Assembly: GCA_030425905.1 (NCBI GenBank)
Contig: JAUHZT010000010.1
Coordinates: 1-43,480, forward strand
Reading direction: 5' to 3'
From: Gammaproteobacteria bacterium
GTDB lineage: Bacteria; Pseudomonadota; Gammaproteobacteria; Steroidobacterales; Woeseiaceae
DNA: 43,480 nt
Part shown: positions 36,552 to 43,480 of the stretch, piece by piece
Layout: the number at the start of each line of letters is the position of its first letter
Position numbering within the stretch: position 1 is the first letter of the stretch
Program-made: the position numbers and the translations under genes
The notes under the pieces: generated by a model
Told to the model about the DNA's origin: nothing
The model's input: only the letters and a program-made list of their open reading frames with translations
The model's database searches: none

Positions 36552-36914
36552 ATGCGTCTGATCACGATGTTGATTGCGGCAATGTTTGTTCTGGTTGCCT
36601 GCGAAAAGAACGATGGTACGGCTGAACGCGCCGGTGAGGCGATGGACGAAGCTGTAGAAGCGGTGCAGGACAAGGCCGGCGAAATGGGCGAGAGCATCGA
36701 AGATGCGGCTGGTGCGGCCAAGGATAAGGCCGGCGATATGGTCGATAGCGCCAAAGACATGGCGAATGATGCGGGCGAACGTGCCAAAGATATGGCCGGC
36801 GATGCCGGTGACAAAGCCAAGGAAATGGCAGGAGACGCAGAAGCAAAAGCCAAAGAAATGGCCGAAGAGGCTGAAGACAAGGCCAAAGAAATGGCCGATG
36901 ATCTGAAGAACTGA
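36552..36914 (+). CDS. Lipoprotein of LEA-like 11-residue repeats
   Basis: A 120-residue secreted protein. The signal ends in LVAC, with lipid-carrying Cys17. Residues 28-57 are Ala/Glu/Asp-rich helix. Residues 58-120 are about 5.7 tandem 11-mers of the form D-M-A-x-D-A-x-x-K-A-K. Such 11-mers resemble group 3 LEA proteins and apolipoprotein-like helices that are disordered in water and helical on drying or at membranes. AGGGG before the ATG supports 36552 over an ATG eleven codons earlier. Lying between an MscS channel and an MgtC protein suggests an osmotic or envelope-stress role; that is inference. Confidence 0.85.
   Translation: MRLITMLIAAMFVLVACEKNDGTAERAGEAMDEAVEAVQDKAGEMGESIEDAAGAAKDKAGDMVDSAKDMANDAGERAKDMAGDAGDKAKEMAGDAEAKAKEMAEEAEDKAKEMADDLKN
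36723..36911 (+). repeat. 33-bp tandem coding repeats (11-residue units)
   Basis: Five full units (starting at residues 58, 69, 80, 91, 102) plus a partial one encode D/E-M-A-x-D-A-x-x-x-A-K with few changes. At DNA level, AAAGA-ATGGC cores recur every 33 bp. The array could change length by slippage or recombination. Confidence 0.75.
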
Positions 36915-36967
36915 TCCGGGGCGATGAGAATGGCTAGGTTTGTTTGCGCGACGGCGGAGTAGCACGC

Positions 36968-37408
36968 GTGAACAATCTGAGTATCCAGCTACCCGAGGTG
37001 CTCAATAATCTTGCGCACCTCGGGATCGCTTTCTTGCTGGCTCTGCCAGTTGCCTGGGACCGTGAGAAGTCGAGTCGCGGCGCAGGTTTGCGTACTTTTC
37101 CTCTCGTCGCCGTTGCAGCCTGCGGCTACATGTTAATCGGCCTGTCAGTTCTGGAATCCGGTGATGCGCAAGCGCGGATTCTTGCGGGCCTGATCACCGG
37201 CATAGGTTTTATCGGTGGCGGCGCAATTTTAAAGAGCAAGGGTACGGTTTCCGGTACGGCCACAGCGGCCAGCATCTGGAATACCGGCCTTATCGGCGTA
37301 TCTGTCGCCTACGATCTTTTCGAGATTGCGATTCTCATGTCACTGATCAACTTTGTCACCCTGCGCTACGCGCACCGAATCAAGTCCGCGGCAGAAAAGG
37401 TCGAGTAA
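36968..37408 (+). CDS. MgtC/SapB family membrane protein
   Basis: A 146-residue protein with four or five membrane helices and the MgtC core: LPVAWDREKSSRGAGLRTFPLVAVAACGYMLIG, then GLITGIGFIGGGAILKSKG and TATAASIWNTGLIGVS. The C-terminal domain of Salmonella MgtC is absent, so it is the short SapB-like form. Members affect magnesium-limited growth or membrane potential; transport is not shown. The GTG at 36968 has GGAG 8 bases upstream. It converges with the leftward sigma-factor operon. Confidence 0.9.
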   Translation: MNNLSIQLPEVLNNLAHLGIAFLLALPVAWDREKSSRGAGLRTFPLVAVAACGYMLIGLSVLESGDAQARILAGLITGIGFIGGGAILKSKGTVSGTATAASIWNTGLIGVSVAYDLFEIAILMSLINFVTLRYAHRIKSAAEKVE

Positions 37409-37432
37409 GCGCTCTGGCTCTTGTGTTGCTGA

Positions 37433-38035
37433 CTAGCGTCGGCTTAGCAGGCGCTCGAGATAATCGTAAGCGAGGTTTGAGTCGGATTGGGCAAGCCAGA
37501 ACAGTGCCTCTTCGCGCAAATTCTGATCCATCGAGCGATCTTCCACGAAGCCGGTCAGGCTCCTGAACGCCGCTGGATCTGCGTGCATCGAGACCGCCGC
37601 CAATAGGTCTGACGAGCGGCCCGGCCGGGCTTTGATCTGCTGGTTGAGCCAGTTGATGCTGGCGTCTGTGTTGATGGCGCCGAGGTCTGCGATCTCGCTG
37701 TCCGCCTGCACGGGACACCCGGCGCTCAGAGCGCGAATATTGCCCACAGTTCCCGACTGTATCTGTACGTAAACACGCAACCGGTCCGAGTTAAGACTGC
37801 AGTCGTCAGCGATACTAAAACCGCGTTGCCTGCCATCGAGTTGACAGCCTGTCACCGCGGCAATGCCGCCGTTCCAGCTATAACAACAGGATTGTCGCCC
37901 GTGTGTACCGGCTTTTACCTCCCACATGTACCAGCCGTCGGCAGTGAACTCGATTTCTGCGGCCTTGCTTGAAGGGTAGGCGAGCAGGAGCAATGCTACC
38001 GCGAGTATCCGGGCCGCTTTGTCGATGGCGCGCAT
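37433..38035 (-). CDS. Secreted Cys-rich protein with HEAT-like C-terminus
   Basis: A 200-residue protein of unknown family. A signal peptide (LAVALLLLAYPSSKAA) is likely cleaved near residue 26. The N-terminal half is beta-rich with five cysteines (50, 51, 64, 79, 107), including the motif RQSCCYSW, suitable for disulfides in the periplasm. The C-terminal REEALFWLAQSDSNLAYDYLERLL looks like a single HEAT unit and resembles KERALFVLSQIDSAEAQELL in the upstream protein. Its ATG overlaps the stop of that HEAT-repeat gene (TAATG). It is last of the ECF sigma operon. Confidence 0.78.
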   Translation of the reverse strand: MRAIDKAARILAVALLLLAYPSSKAAEIEFTADGWYMWEVKAGTHGRQSCCYSWNGGIAAVTGCQLDGRQRGFSIADDCSLNSDRLRVYVQIQSGTVGNIRALSAGCPVQADSEIADLGAINTDASINWLNQQIKARPGRSSDLLAAVSMHADPAAFRSLTGFVEDRSMDQNLREEALFWLAQSDSNLAYDYLERLLSRR

Positions 38036-38928
38036 TAGTCCGTACCCTCAAGCGTAGCGTCAATGATGTTCCAGATCTCATCGCTGTCCATCATGATCAG
38101 GTACTGCAGCAATTCTTTCTTCTCGGCGGCGTTGGTGCTCGATCGGTACAGCGCCAGTACGCCGTCGTCGTTGTCGGCGATCAGCATGCCGTCGAGTGCG
38201 GCTTCGCGAATTTTCTCACTCGTGGCGGCGCGGTAGATATCAACCAGCGTACTATCCACTTCGTCTCCGCCAACTATCCCCATAGCTTCGATTGCCTGTG
38301 CCTGCCGTTCCAGGTTACTGCCGTCCATTGCGAGTTCCCGCAGGATCTCGATGTCTCCGGAAATAGCGATAGCGTCTATCCAGCGTTCGCTGTACTCGGC
38401 GCGATCGCGTAGCTGGCGCAGCTCCTCCTTCGCGCCCATCGCACCAAGCATATCGACGGCGGCCTCAAATTCGGCTTCGTCCTGCGCATTTGCCGCGAGC
38501 GTGAAAACCGATTCCCTGTCGTCTGCGATCAGGTAGGCTTCCAGCACGGCGTCGCGCAAGTCCCGGTCACCCGTGGAATACAATGCGCCGAGCTGCGCCA
38601 GCGCGTCCTGATTGCCGCTTATGCCGATCATCCGGATGGCTTCCTCGCGCAGCTCGCCTTGGGCATTCTTCGCGGTTGCGACCAGCAGCTCCTGTGCCTC
38701 GGCGCTGTCAATCTGGCTCAGCACAAACAAGGCGCGTTCTTTCAGCTCGTCGCTGTGCGTGCCCTCCAGAACCTTGCGTGCCAGCGGCAGCGCGCGCTCA
38801 GGTGGCGCGGAGATCAGTGCCTCCATGGCGGCAAGTTTCAATTGGTCATCGTCGCTCGACTGTGCATTCGCTGTAGTTGCCACGGCGAGCAAGGTGATCA
38901 TTGAGATAGTTCTAAAGAACGCATTCAT
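38035..38928 (-). CDS. Secreted HEAT-repeat protein
   Basis: A 297-residue protein. A signal peptide ends ANA with cleavage near Ala22. The rest is a run of helical HEAT/PBS-like repeats of about 28-35 residues (for example KERALFVLSQIDSAEAQELLVATAKN, REEAIRMIGISGNQDALAQLGALY, REAALDGMLIADNDDGVLALY). It is acidic and probably a periplasmic scaffold for protein-protein contact. Its ATG overlaps the anti-sigma stop by 4 bp and its stop overlaps the next start. A link to signalling through the anti-sigma factor is inferred. Confidence 0.85.
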   Translation of the reverse strand: MNAFFRTISMITLLAVATTANAQSSDDDQLKLAAMEALISAPPERALPLARKVLEGTHSDELKERALFVLSQIDSAEAQELLVATAKNAQGELREEAIRMIGISGNQDALAQLGALYSTGDRDLRDAVLEAYLIADDRESVFTLAANAQDEAEFEAAVDMLGAMGAKEELRQLRDRAEYSERWIDAIAISGDIEILRELAMDGSNLERQAQAIEAMGIVGGDEVDSTLVDIYRAATSEKIREAALDGMLIADNDDGVLALYRSSTNAAEKKELLQYLIMMDSDEIWNIIDATLEGTD

Positions 38929-39689
38929 GTCCGTGTTTCCTGTGTTGTTGACTGTGTGTTTTCTGATGCCTCTTGTGTGAGTTTGGTTAGCATGACGTTC
39001 AGTTCGAAACCCAGTTTTGCGCGCAGCAGTTCGGAATCTTCTGCGCTGATGTCGTCGGCCGCGAGGCGTAGCAAAATGGGCTCGAAGGCGCGCAACACCC
39101 GCGCAAGATCGGGTGAAGCATTCTGGCTGGCCAGCTTTTCGTAGCGACGGTTCTGCTCGATCAGGCTCATGATCATGGCCGTTCGTTCCGCGTCAGTTTC
39201 GTTCGAGAGCCTGGCCAGGTCGCTACGGCTGTCGCGGAAGTAGACTTGTAAACCACGCCGCAGAGCAGCTGGATTGTTCGCAGGCGTCGAATAGACGGCC
39301 GGGGTGAGATCGACACTTTGTGGCAATCCGGTATCCGTGGTCCCGGGGTTTAGCAGGGAGCTGAACCCAATGGCTGCCACAATGGCGGCTGTTGCCGTGG
39401 CGCCCAGCAGGAACGGCCAGATATACGTTCGCCGCGGCCGGCGCTGCTCAGCCGATGCGCTGCGGTTTGCCGCGTTCTCGATCGTATCGTGGAAGCGCTG
39501 TAACTGATCGCTGGGCAGTGCTGTGGCCGGCTCGTCGGACAGTCGATTCAGCGCCTCGCTGATACGCGCGTAACGCGTGGCAAGCGACTCATCCGCCGCA
39601 AGTGCGCTGGCAACTTTGGCGCGTTCGGCTTGGCTGAGTCCATCGTTGTAGTAGTACAGCAGTAGTAATTCGTCGTTGTCGAAATTCAT
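38925..39689 (-). CDS. Membrane anti-sigma factor
   Basis: A 254-residue protein with the layout of an ECF anti-sigma factor. The N-terminal cytoplasmic domain begins MNFDNDELLLLYYYNDGLSQAERAKV. One membrane helix lies at about 89-113, and the periplasmic domain ends in a long helical region. The zinc-binding HxxxCxxC of ZAS domains is absent. The ATG at 39689 overlaps the sigma-factor stop (ATGA), the usual genetic link for such pairs. It likely sequesters the ECF factor until a periplasmic signal, perhaps through the HEAT proteins. Confidence 0.85.
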   Translation of the reverse strand: MNFDNDELLLLYYYNDGLSQAERAKVASALAADESLATRYARISEALNRLSDEPATALPSDQLQRFHDTIENAANRSASAEQRRPRRTYIWPFLLGATATAAIVAAIGFSSLLNPGTTDTGLPQSVDLTPAVYSTPANNPAALRRGLQVYFRDSRSDLARLSNETDAERTAMIMSLIEQNRRYEKLASQNASPDLARVLRAFEPILLRLAADDISAEDSELLRAKLGFELNVMLTKLTQEASENTQSTTQETRT

Positions 39690-40222
39690 GATTCCACCTT
39701 CAGGAGGTCCGGCATGCACACGCGTAACTTGCGTACGGCGCGAAACAGGGCCTGTTTGATCGTGCCTGTGCTGCTACCGAGTTCGGCGGCGATTTCGGCG
39801 AGCCGCCACTGTTCGATGTGCTTGAGCACGAAACAAACGCGTTCAATATCGGAAAGCCGGGTTAGAGCATCGCCAAGACTTGCATCGAGTTCATCGGTGT
39901 AGCGGTCCTGCTCGGGAGATTCCTGTTCGTCCGTAATGTCAAAATCGAGCGAGTCGAATCTTGCCGGCTTGTGCTTGCGCAGTAGCTGCAGCGCCGAGTT
40001 CACGGCGATGCGGTGAATCCAGGTGTCGAGCCTTGCACCGCCCTGGAACTGGGCACGTTTGTCCCAGGCGCTGAGCAGGGCATCCTGAACGGCATCTTCG
40101 GCCAGTTCCGGGCTGCGCGTAATCTTCAGGCACGCGGCAAACCACCGATCCGCTCTGCTGGATATCGCTGCGTGAAAATCGGCGCGCGTGGGCAGCACCG
40201 GAGGTTTGAGGTTCGCGACCAT
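39686..40222 (-). CDS. ECF-family RNA polymerase sigma factor
   Basis: A 178-residue sigma-70-family factor with only regions 2 and 4. Region 2 is around 22-86 (CLKITRSPELAEDAVQDALLSAWDK, then LDTWIHRIAVNSALQLLRKHK). Region 4 is around 117-170 (ALTRLSDIERVCFVLKHIEQW, then the helix-turn-helix LAEIAAELGSSTGTIKQALFRAVRKLR). It heads a four-gene coupled operon with the anti-sigma factor and two secreted proteins. The 108 bp before it contain no clear match to an ECF promoter, so autoregulation is unproven. Confidence 0.92.
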   Translation of the reverse strand: MVANLKPPVLPTRADFHAAISSRADRWFAACLKITRSPELAEDAVQDALLSAWDKRAQFQGGARLDTWIHRIAVNSALQLLRKHKPARFDSLDFDITDEQESPEQDRYTDELDASLGDALTRLSDIERVCFVLKHIEQWRLAEIAAELGSSTGTIKQALFRAVRKLRVCMPDLLKVES

Positions 40223-40330
40223 TGCAACTTTGATGAGCGGTCGAGGAAAAAGGTTAGCACCTTCTCGATTGCGGCGGGTTAATGCGCCACCCGGTCGTTG
40301 TGCACCGGCCTATCTGGCCAGCCGATACCG

Positions 40331-41389
40331 TTACTCGGCGAAGCGACTGGCCGACTGCGGGTCGCAGTCGAAGGGAATGAACTCAAGCTCGGGCGAATAG
40401 TTCCAGACGAGTTGCGCCGTAAACGGCTTCGCGAGGTAGTCCGGGTCTTGCAGAAGAATATCGATGTCAATTGCGCTGCCGTCAGGGCGCAGCGTGTAGC
40501 GTTCGACGACGTGCTTGTTCTCGCCCGAAGGGATGCCGGCGGCGTACGGGCTGCGGTTTCTGCTGAACAGGCGCGTATCGACGACGAGCGTGTCTCCGTC
40601 CCAGTGGCCAATGGAATGACCCTGGCTGCTTCGTGCGCCATCGGCGGGGTGGTCGCGGCCGTCCATGTAGACGACGCGTTCGAGTCGATTAAATTCGTTG
40701 CGCATCAGCACAACGTCTTCGCGGACCTCAATTTCGGCCAGGTAGAACGCGGACCAGGCAACGATGCGCGGCGTAGGCCAGGTGATGCATTCGGCGATCG
40801 GGTCCATCGACTCGTCATAGGCAATTTTCGATACGGCGCCGCGCTCCTTGAGCGGGTGATCGATAATCGCGAACAGGAATTTGAACGCGAGTTCGCCGTC
40901 ACCACGCCAGATACCGTCCAGCGAGCGGGTTACTGGCCGGGACTCGGAAGGTGCTTTCTGGCCCCCCGTCATGACCTGCAGAAGCCGCTCGCCCGGGCCG
41001 CTGACGGACAGCATGCGGCCGTGGTTCTTGCGTGTATCCCGATCGGGATGAGCGCGTACTGTTACCGTGTCGCCGACTTGCAGCGAGTCCCGGGTCCAGC
41101 CCAGTCGGCGCAGGTTGGAGGTTGCGTTGCCCTCGAAGAGCCACCTGGCGCCATCGGCGTCTTCGAGCGCCAGGTAAACGTGTGGGTTACTCCAATCGAG
41201 TTCCACAACCTGCCCGTGAATTGCGACGACCTGGTCTTCAAGAAACCGGGCCGGGCTGTGGTGAGCGACAGCGAGCGCCGGAAAACCGGCGCTCGCCACA
41301 CAGGCCATCAGTAGCCACTTCAGCCGTGGCAGAGACCTAAGTCGCGGATGCAGCGCAAATTTCGCTGATTGATGCATCGAGTGTTGCAT
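40331..41389 (-). CDS. Secreted DUF6152-type protein
   Basis: A 352-residue protein. A signal peptide (LPRLKWLLMACVASAGFPALAVA) is followed by the DUF6152 pattern: AHHSPARF, then GQVVELDWSNPHVYLAL. The C-terminal half (RSLDGIWRGDG and GHWDGDTLVVDT) is like proteins of unknown function common in soil and marine bacteria. The start is uncertain: ATGs at 41389 and 41377 and a GTG at 41404 are all in frame, and none has a good ribosome site. All three lie inside the 3' end of the aldolase gene, an overlap of 40-68 bp in another frame. Function unknown. Confidence 0.8.
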   Translation of the reverse strand: MQHSMHQSAKFALHPRLRSLPRLKWLLMACVASAGFPALAVAHHSPARFLEDQVVAIHGQVVELDWSNPHVYLALEDADGARWLFEGNATSNLRRLGWTRDSLQVGDTVTVRAHPDRDTRKNHGRMLSVSGPGERLLQVMTGGQKAPSESRPVTRSLDGIWRGDGELAFKFLFAIIDHPLKERGAVSKIAYDESMDPIAECITWPTPRIVAWSAFYLAEIEVREDVVLMRNEFNRLERVVYMDGRDHPADGARSSQGHSIGHWDGDTLVVDTRLFSRNRSPYAAGIPSGENKHVVERYTLRPDGSAIDIDILLQDPDYLAKPFTAQLVWNYSPELEFIPFDCDPQSASRFAE

Positions 41390-42230
41390 TGAACTCGTCG
41401 TCACTTTGCTGTGCCGAGAGTCCCTCGGAAAGCGCTCGCGAAAAGCTCGCGACCATGTTCTTGTTCGCGATCAGGCGACGGTTGGCTTCTTCCCGGCTGT
41501 AACCGCCCGAGAGTGCAACTACCCGCACTACGTTCTTGTGCGCGGCACAATCGGCATACAGGCCGGCTTCCTCGGGCAGCGTCAACTTCAGCATAACGAG
41601 TTCATCCGGTCCGAGCGCGTCGAGATGCTGCAACAGGTGACGGTGCAGAATATCTTCCGCTTCGGCCTTGTCGGGGCAATGGATGTCGACTTCGGGCTCA
41701 ATGATCGGCACAAAACCGGCAGCGGCAATCTGTTTACCAATCTCGAACTGCTGTTTGACGACTGCCTCGATACCGGCAGGATTCGCCTGTTTGATGACTG
41801 AACGCATCTTGGTGCCAAAAATGCCGTTGGCCTTCGCCTTGCCCAGCAATTCGGCCAGGTCCGGCATTGGCTTCATCAGTTGTACGCCGTGTTCCTCGTC
41901 GGCAAGACCCTTGTCGACCTTAAGAAACGGCGCGATGTTTTTCACATTCCAGAGGTAGGAGGCGGTCGGCTGGCCTTCAACCTCGCGATCCATGGTGTTC
42001 TCGAAGAGAATGGCGCCGAGGATGCGCTCGCCTGTGAATGCCGGGGAGGTCATGATTCGCGTGCGCATCTGGTGCACAACGTCGAACATTTCCTCATCAT
42101 TCGACCAGGCACTTTCAGATACACCGTATAAGCCCAGTGCCTTGGGCGTGCTGCCACCGCTTTGATCCAGTGCGGCGATGAAACCGGGGGCGGTTCTGAC
42201 TTTTTCTAGCTGCTTCTCAAAATTGCTCAC
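41337..42230 (-). CDS. Class I fructose-bisphosphate aldolase (FdaB type)
   Basis: A 297-residue aldolase closely resembling the 296-residue Staphylococcus FdaB. Blocks include FIAALDQSGGSTPKAL, DEEMFDVVHQMRTRIMTSP, PFLKVDKGL, VPIIEPEVDIH and the Schiff-base lysine in LVMLKLTLP (K215). The end has VVRVVALSGGYSREEAN. It cleaves or forms fructose-1,6-bisphosphate. The GTG start at 42230 gives the family N-terminus VSNFEKQLEK; the frame is open about 96 codons further with no family sequence. It diverges from the BASS transporter. Confidence 0.93.
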   Translation of the reverse strand: MSNFEKQLEKVRTAPGFIAALDQSGGSTPKALGLYGVSESAWSNDEEMFDVVHQMRTRIMTSPAFTGERILGAILFENTMDREVEGQPTASYLWNVKNIAPFLKVDKGLADEEHGVQLMKPMPDLAELLGKAKANGIFGTKMRSVIKQANPAGIEAVVKQQFEIGKQIAAAGFVPIIEPEVDIHCPDKAEAEDILHRHLLQHLDALGPDELVMLKLTLPEEAGLYADCAAHKNVVRVVALSGGYSREEANRRLIANKNMVASFSRALSEGLSAQQSDDEFNATLDASISEICAASAT

Positions 42231-42326
42231 GTTTATTCTCGACTGTAGGTGGAAGACAAGATTTGGCTGGCCGAATTGTACAGCATGCGGCCCGAATGGG
42301 CTTGCTGTGCCGCCGCCAGCCGTAAT

Positions 42327-43256
42327 ATGTCGTATGCTGCCGGCGTGGAACTGGCCGATCTGGACAAGCTGCAACTCGTGCTCGAACCGGTCGGACAGGC
42401 CGGTCTGGCGATCGCTATTATGTTGATTATGGGTGGTGTCGCGCTCGGTCTGCGCGTCGCGGACTTCCTGGCGCTGAAAAATGCGCCACGCCTGTTTATT
42501 GGCGGGCTCCTTACCCAACTCGTCGGTTTGCCGCTGCTGACTTACGTCGTGCTGCTGCTCGTCGAGGTACCGGCCTCCGTGGCATTGGGCATGATCGTGG
42601 TGGCCTGTTGCCCCGGCGGGGCCGTATCCAATTTACTGACCTGGCTAGGACGCGGCGACGTTGCCTACTCGGTAACGCTAACGACTGTATCCAGCGTGCT
42701 GGCCGCGGTGCTGACGCCAACGTCCATTCTGTTCTGGAGCAACAGCTATGCGCCAACCGCCGGTTTGCTCGAGGCTGTGTCTGTTCATCCGCTGGCGTTC
42801 CTGCTCCAGACCACCGCGCTCCTGCTGGTGCCGCTGGTTGCCGGCATGCTGCTGGCGGCATGGCGGCCAGGTCTTGCGGCCAGGCTGCGCCGCGCGATCG
42901 CGCCGCTCGGTAGCCTGCTGCTGGTTGCGGTCATTGTGTACGGAGTGGTGATGTTCTTTCCGCCGCTGCTGCCCGTGCTGCCGTTTCTTGTTCTGATTGC
43001 GATCGTGCACAACACACTGGCCTTTGTGCTCGGGGGGCTGGCCGGCGTGCTGCTGCGCGCCCCGCGAGCAATTCGCCGTGCGCTGACTTTCGAAGTTGGC
43101 ATCCAGAATTCCGGGCTCGCACTGGTAATTCTCCTGAGCCAGCTTAAAGGTCTTGGCGGCGCGGCCGCGATCGCCGCGACCTGGGGCGTCTGGCATATCG
43201 TGGCAGGTGGGCTTATCGTTATCGGATTACGCAACTTTGACCGATGGAGGTCGTGA
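42327..43256 (+). CDS. BASS-family (bile acid:sodium symporter-like) transporter
   Basis: A 309-residue membrane protein with about nine or ten helices. Family blocks are GLAIAIMLIMGGVALGLRVADF, VACCPGGAVSNLLTWLGRGDVAYSVTLTTVSS, and the late FEVGIQNSGLALVI. The CPGG and GIQN motifs are typical of sodium-coupled BASS transporters of bile acids, pyruvate or other organic anions. The frame opens earlier (GTG 42249, ATG 42285); the ATG at 42327 leaves a short N-terminus before the first helix but has no clear ribosome site. The D-aminoacylase-like gene follows one base after its stop, so a shared substrate is possible. Confidence 0.88.
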   Translation: MSYAAGVELADLDKLQLVLEPVGQAGLAIAIMLIMGGVALGLRVADFLALKNAPRLFIGGLLTQLVGLPLLTYVVLLLVEVPASVALGMIVVACCPGGAVSNLLTWLGRGDVAYSVTLTTVSSVLAAVLTPTSILFWSNSYAPTAGLLEAVSVHPLAFLLQTTALLLVPLVAGMLLAAWRPGLAARLRRAIAPLGSLLLVAVIVYGVVMFFPPLLPVLPFLVLIAIVHNTLAFVLGGLAGVLLRAPRAIRRALTFEVGIQNSGLALVILLSQLKGLGGAAAIAATWGVWHIVAGGLIVIGLRNFDRWRS

Positions 43257-43257
43257 T

Positions 43258-43480
43258 ATGACGCTCGACACCCGCATCATGGGCGGCAGGGTATATGACG
43301 GTTCCGGTGCCGCGGCGATCAGCGCTGATATTGGTATCCGCGACGGACACATTGTAGAAATAGGCAAGTGCGGGCCGGCGCAGCGCACGCTCGATGCGGC
43401 TGGCGCGATTGTAACGCCCGGGTTTATTGACCTGCACACGCACTACGATGGCCAGATAAGCTGGGACGAGGAGTTGCAGC
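43258..43480 (+). CDS. D-aminoacylase-like amidohydrolase (cut by window edge)
   Basis: The first 74 codons of an amidohydrolase, starting at the ATG 43258 with GGAGG about 7 bases upstream. The sequence is MTLDTRIMGGRVYDGSGAAA, a short barrel-edge region, then the metal-binding signature TPGFIDLHTHYDGQISWD. HTHYDGQ is typical of N-acyl-D-amino-acid deacylases and related family 3 amidohydrolases. The active-site barrel lies beyond the window. One base separates it from the stop of the BASS transporter, so the pair is co-transcribed, suggesting uptake and deacylation of one compound. Confidence 0.85.
   Translation, partial: MTLDTRIMGGRVYDGSGAAAISADIGIRDGHIVEIGKCGPAQRTLDAAGAIVTPGFIDLHTHYDGQISWDEELQ

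Noticed and set aside
1-43480. CRISPR arrays, insertion sequences, tRNA and rRNA genes
   Set aside because: I saw no regularly spaced repeats, transposase motifs or RNA gene features; short tRNAs could be missed by eye, but gene-free intervals are few and short.

Overview
The window is a GC-rich, densely packed bacterial chromosome segment with 44 probable protein genes, two of them cut by the window edges. I see no rRNA, tRNA, CRISPR array, transposase or prophage gene. A quinol-type nitric oxide reductase, a YbiT-type ABC-F protein very close to the E. coli one, a YqjD/YqjE/YqjK-like trio, PotFGHI, PurU and MurA/MurQ/NagA all point to a gammaproteobacterium. A free-living, perhaps marine, denitrifying lineage is an inference only.

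Region 1 (1-13.9 kb) reads as a catabolic island for an amine compound. A leftward operon holds a class III aminotransferase, two tandem PYROXD2-type FAD oxidoreductases and a further gene cut at the left edge. A BetI-like TetR regulator, an acyl-CoA dehydrogenase, a PotFGHI-type polyamine ABC importer and a class V PLP enzyme diverge from it. A convergent pair follows: a Rieske oxygenase of the quaternary-amine (CntA/GbcA) type and PurU. The divergent promoter carries a 7-bp-arm palindrome with TGAATGA half-sites, a good candidate operator for the regulator.

Region 2 (14.2-18.5 kb) is a nitric oxide detoxification operon of qNOR, a SirB2-like protein and NnrS, translationally coupled, with an FNR/Dnr-like box 55 bp before the first start. 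A DUF2061 membrane protein lies upstream.

Region 3 (18.5-28.6 kb) holds a lipoprotein penicillin-acylase homologue, the ABC-F ATPase, and envelope or stress genes: DUF1328, an AI-2E family protein, the ElaB/YqjD-YqjE-YqjK-like trio and a ClsB-like phospholipase D. A DEAD-box RNA helicase follows.

Region 4 (28.6-35 kb) has a GlcD-like FAD dehydrogenase, the amino-sugar/peptidoglycan recycling genes nagA-murQ-murA, an exported Rossmann-fold protein and a flavodoxin-like protein.

Region 5 (35.1-40.2 kb) has an MscS channel, a lipoprotein of LEA-like 11-residue repeats and an MgtC-family protein. A coupled leftward operon of ECF sigma factor, membrane anti-sigma factor, secreted HEAT-repeat protein and secreted Cys-rich protein follows. 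Region 6 (40.3-43.5 kb) has a DUF6152 protein whose start lies inside the class I aldolase gene, a BASS-family transporter and the start of a D-aminoacylase-like amidohydrolase.

Several starts are GTG or TTG, and many adjacent genes overlap by 1-8 bp, so coupling is the rule here. All identifications come from reading motifs and recalled family features; no search was run.
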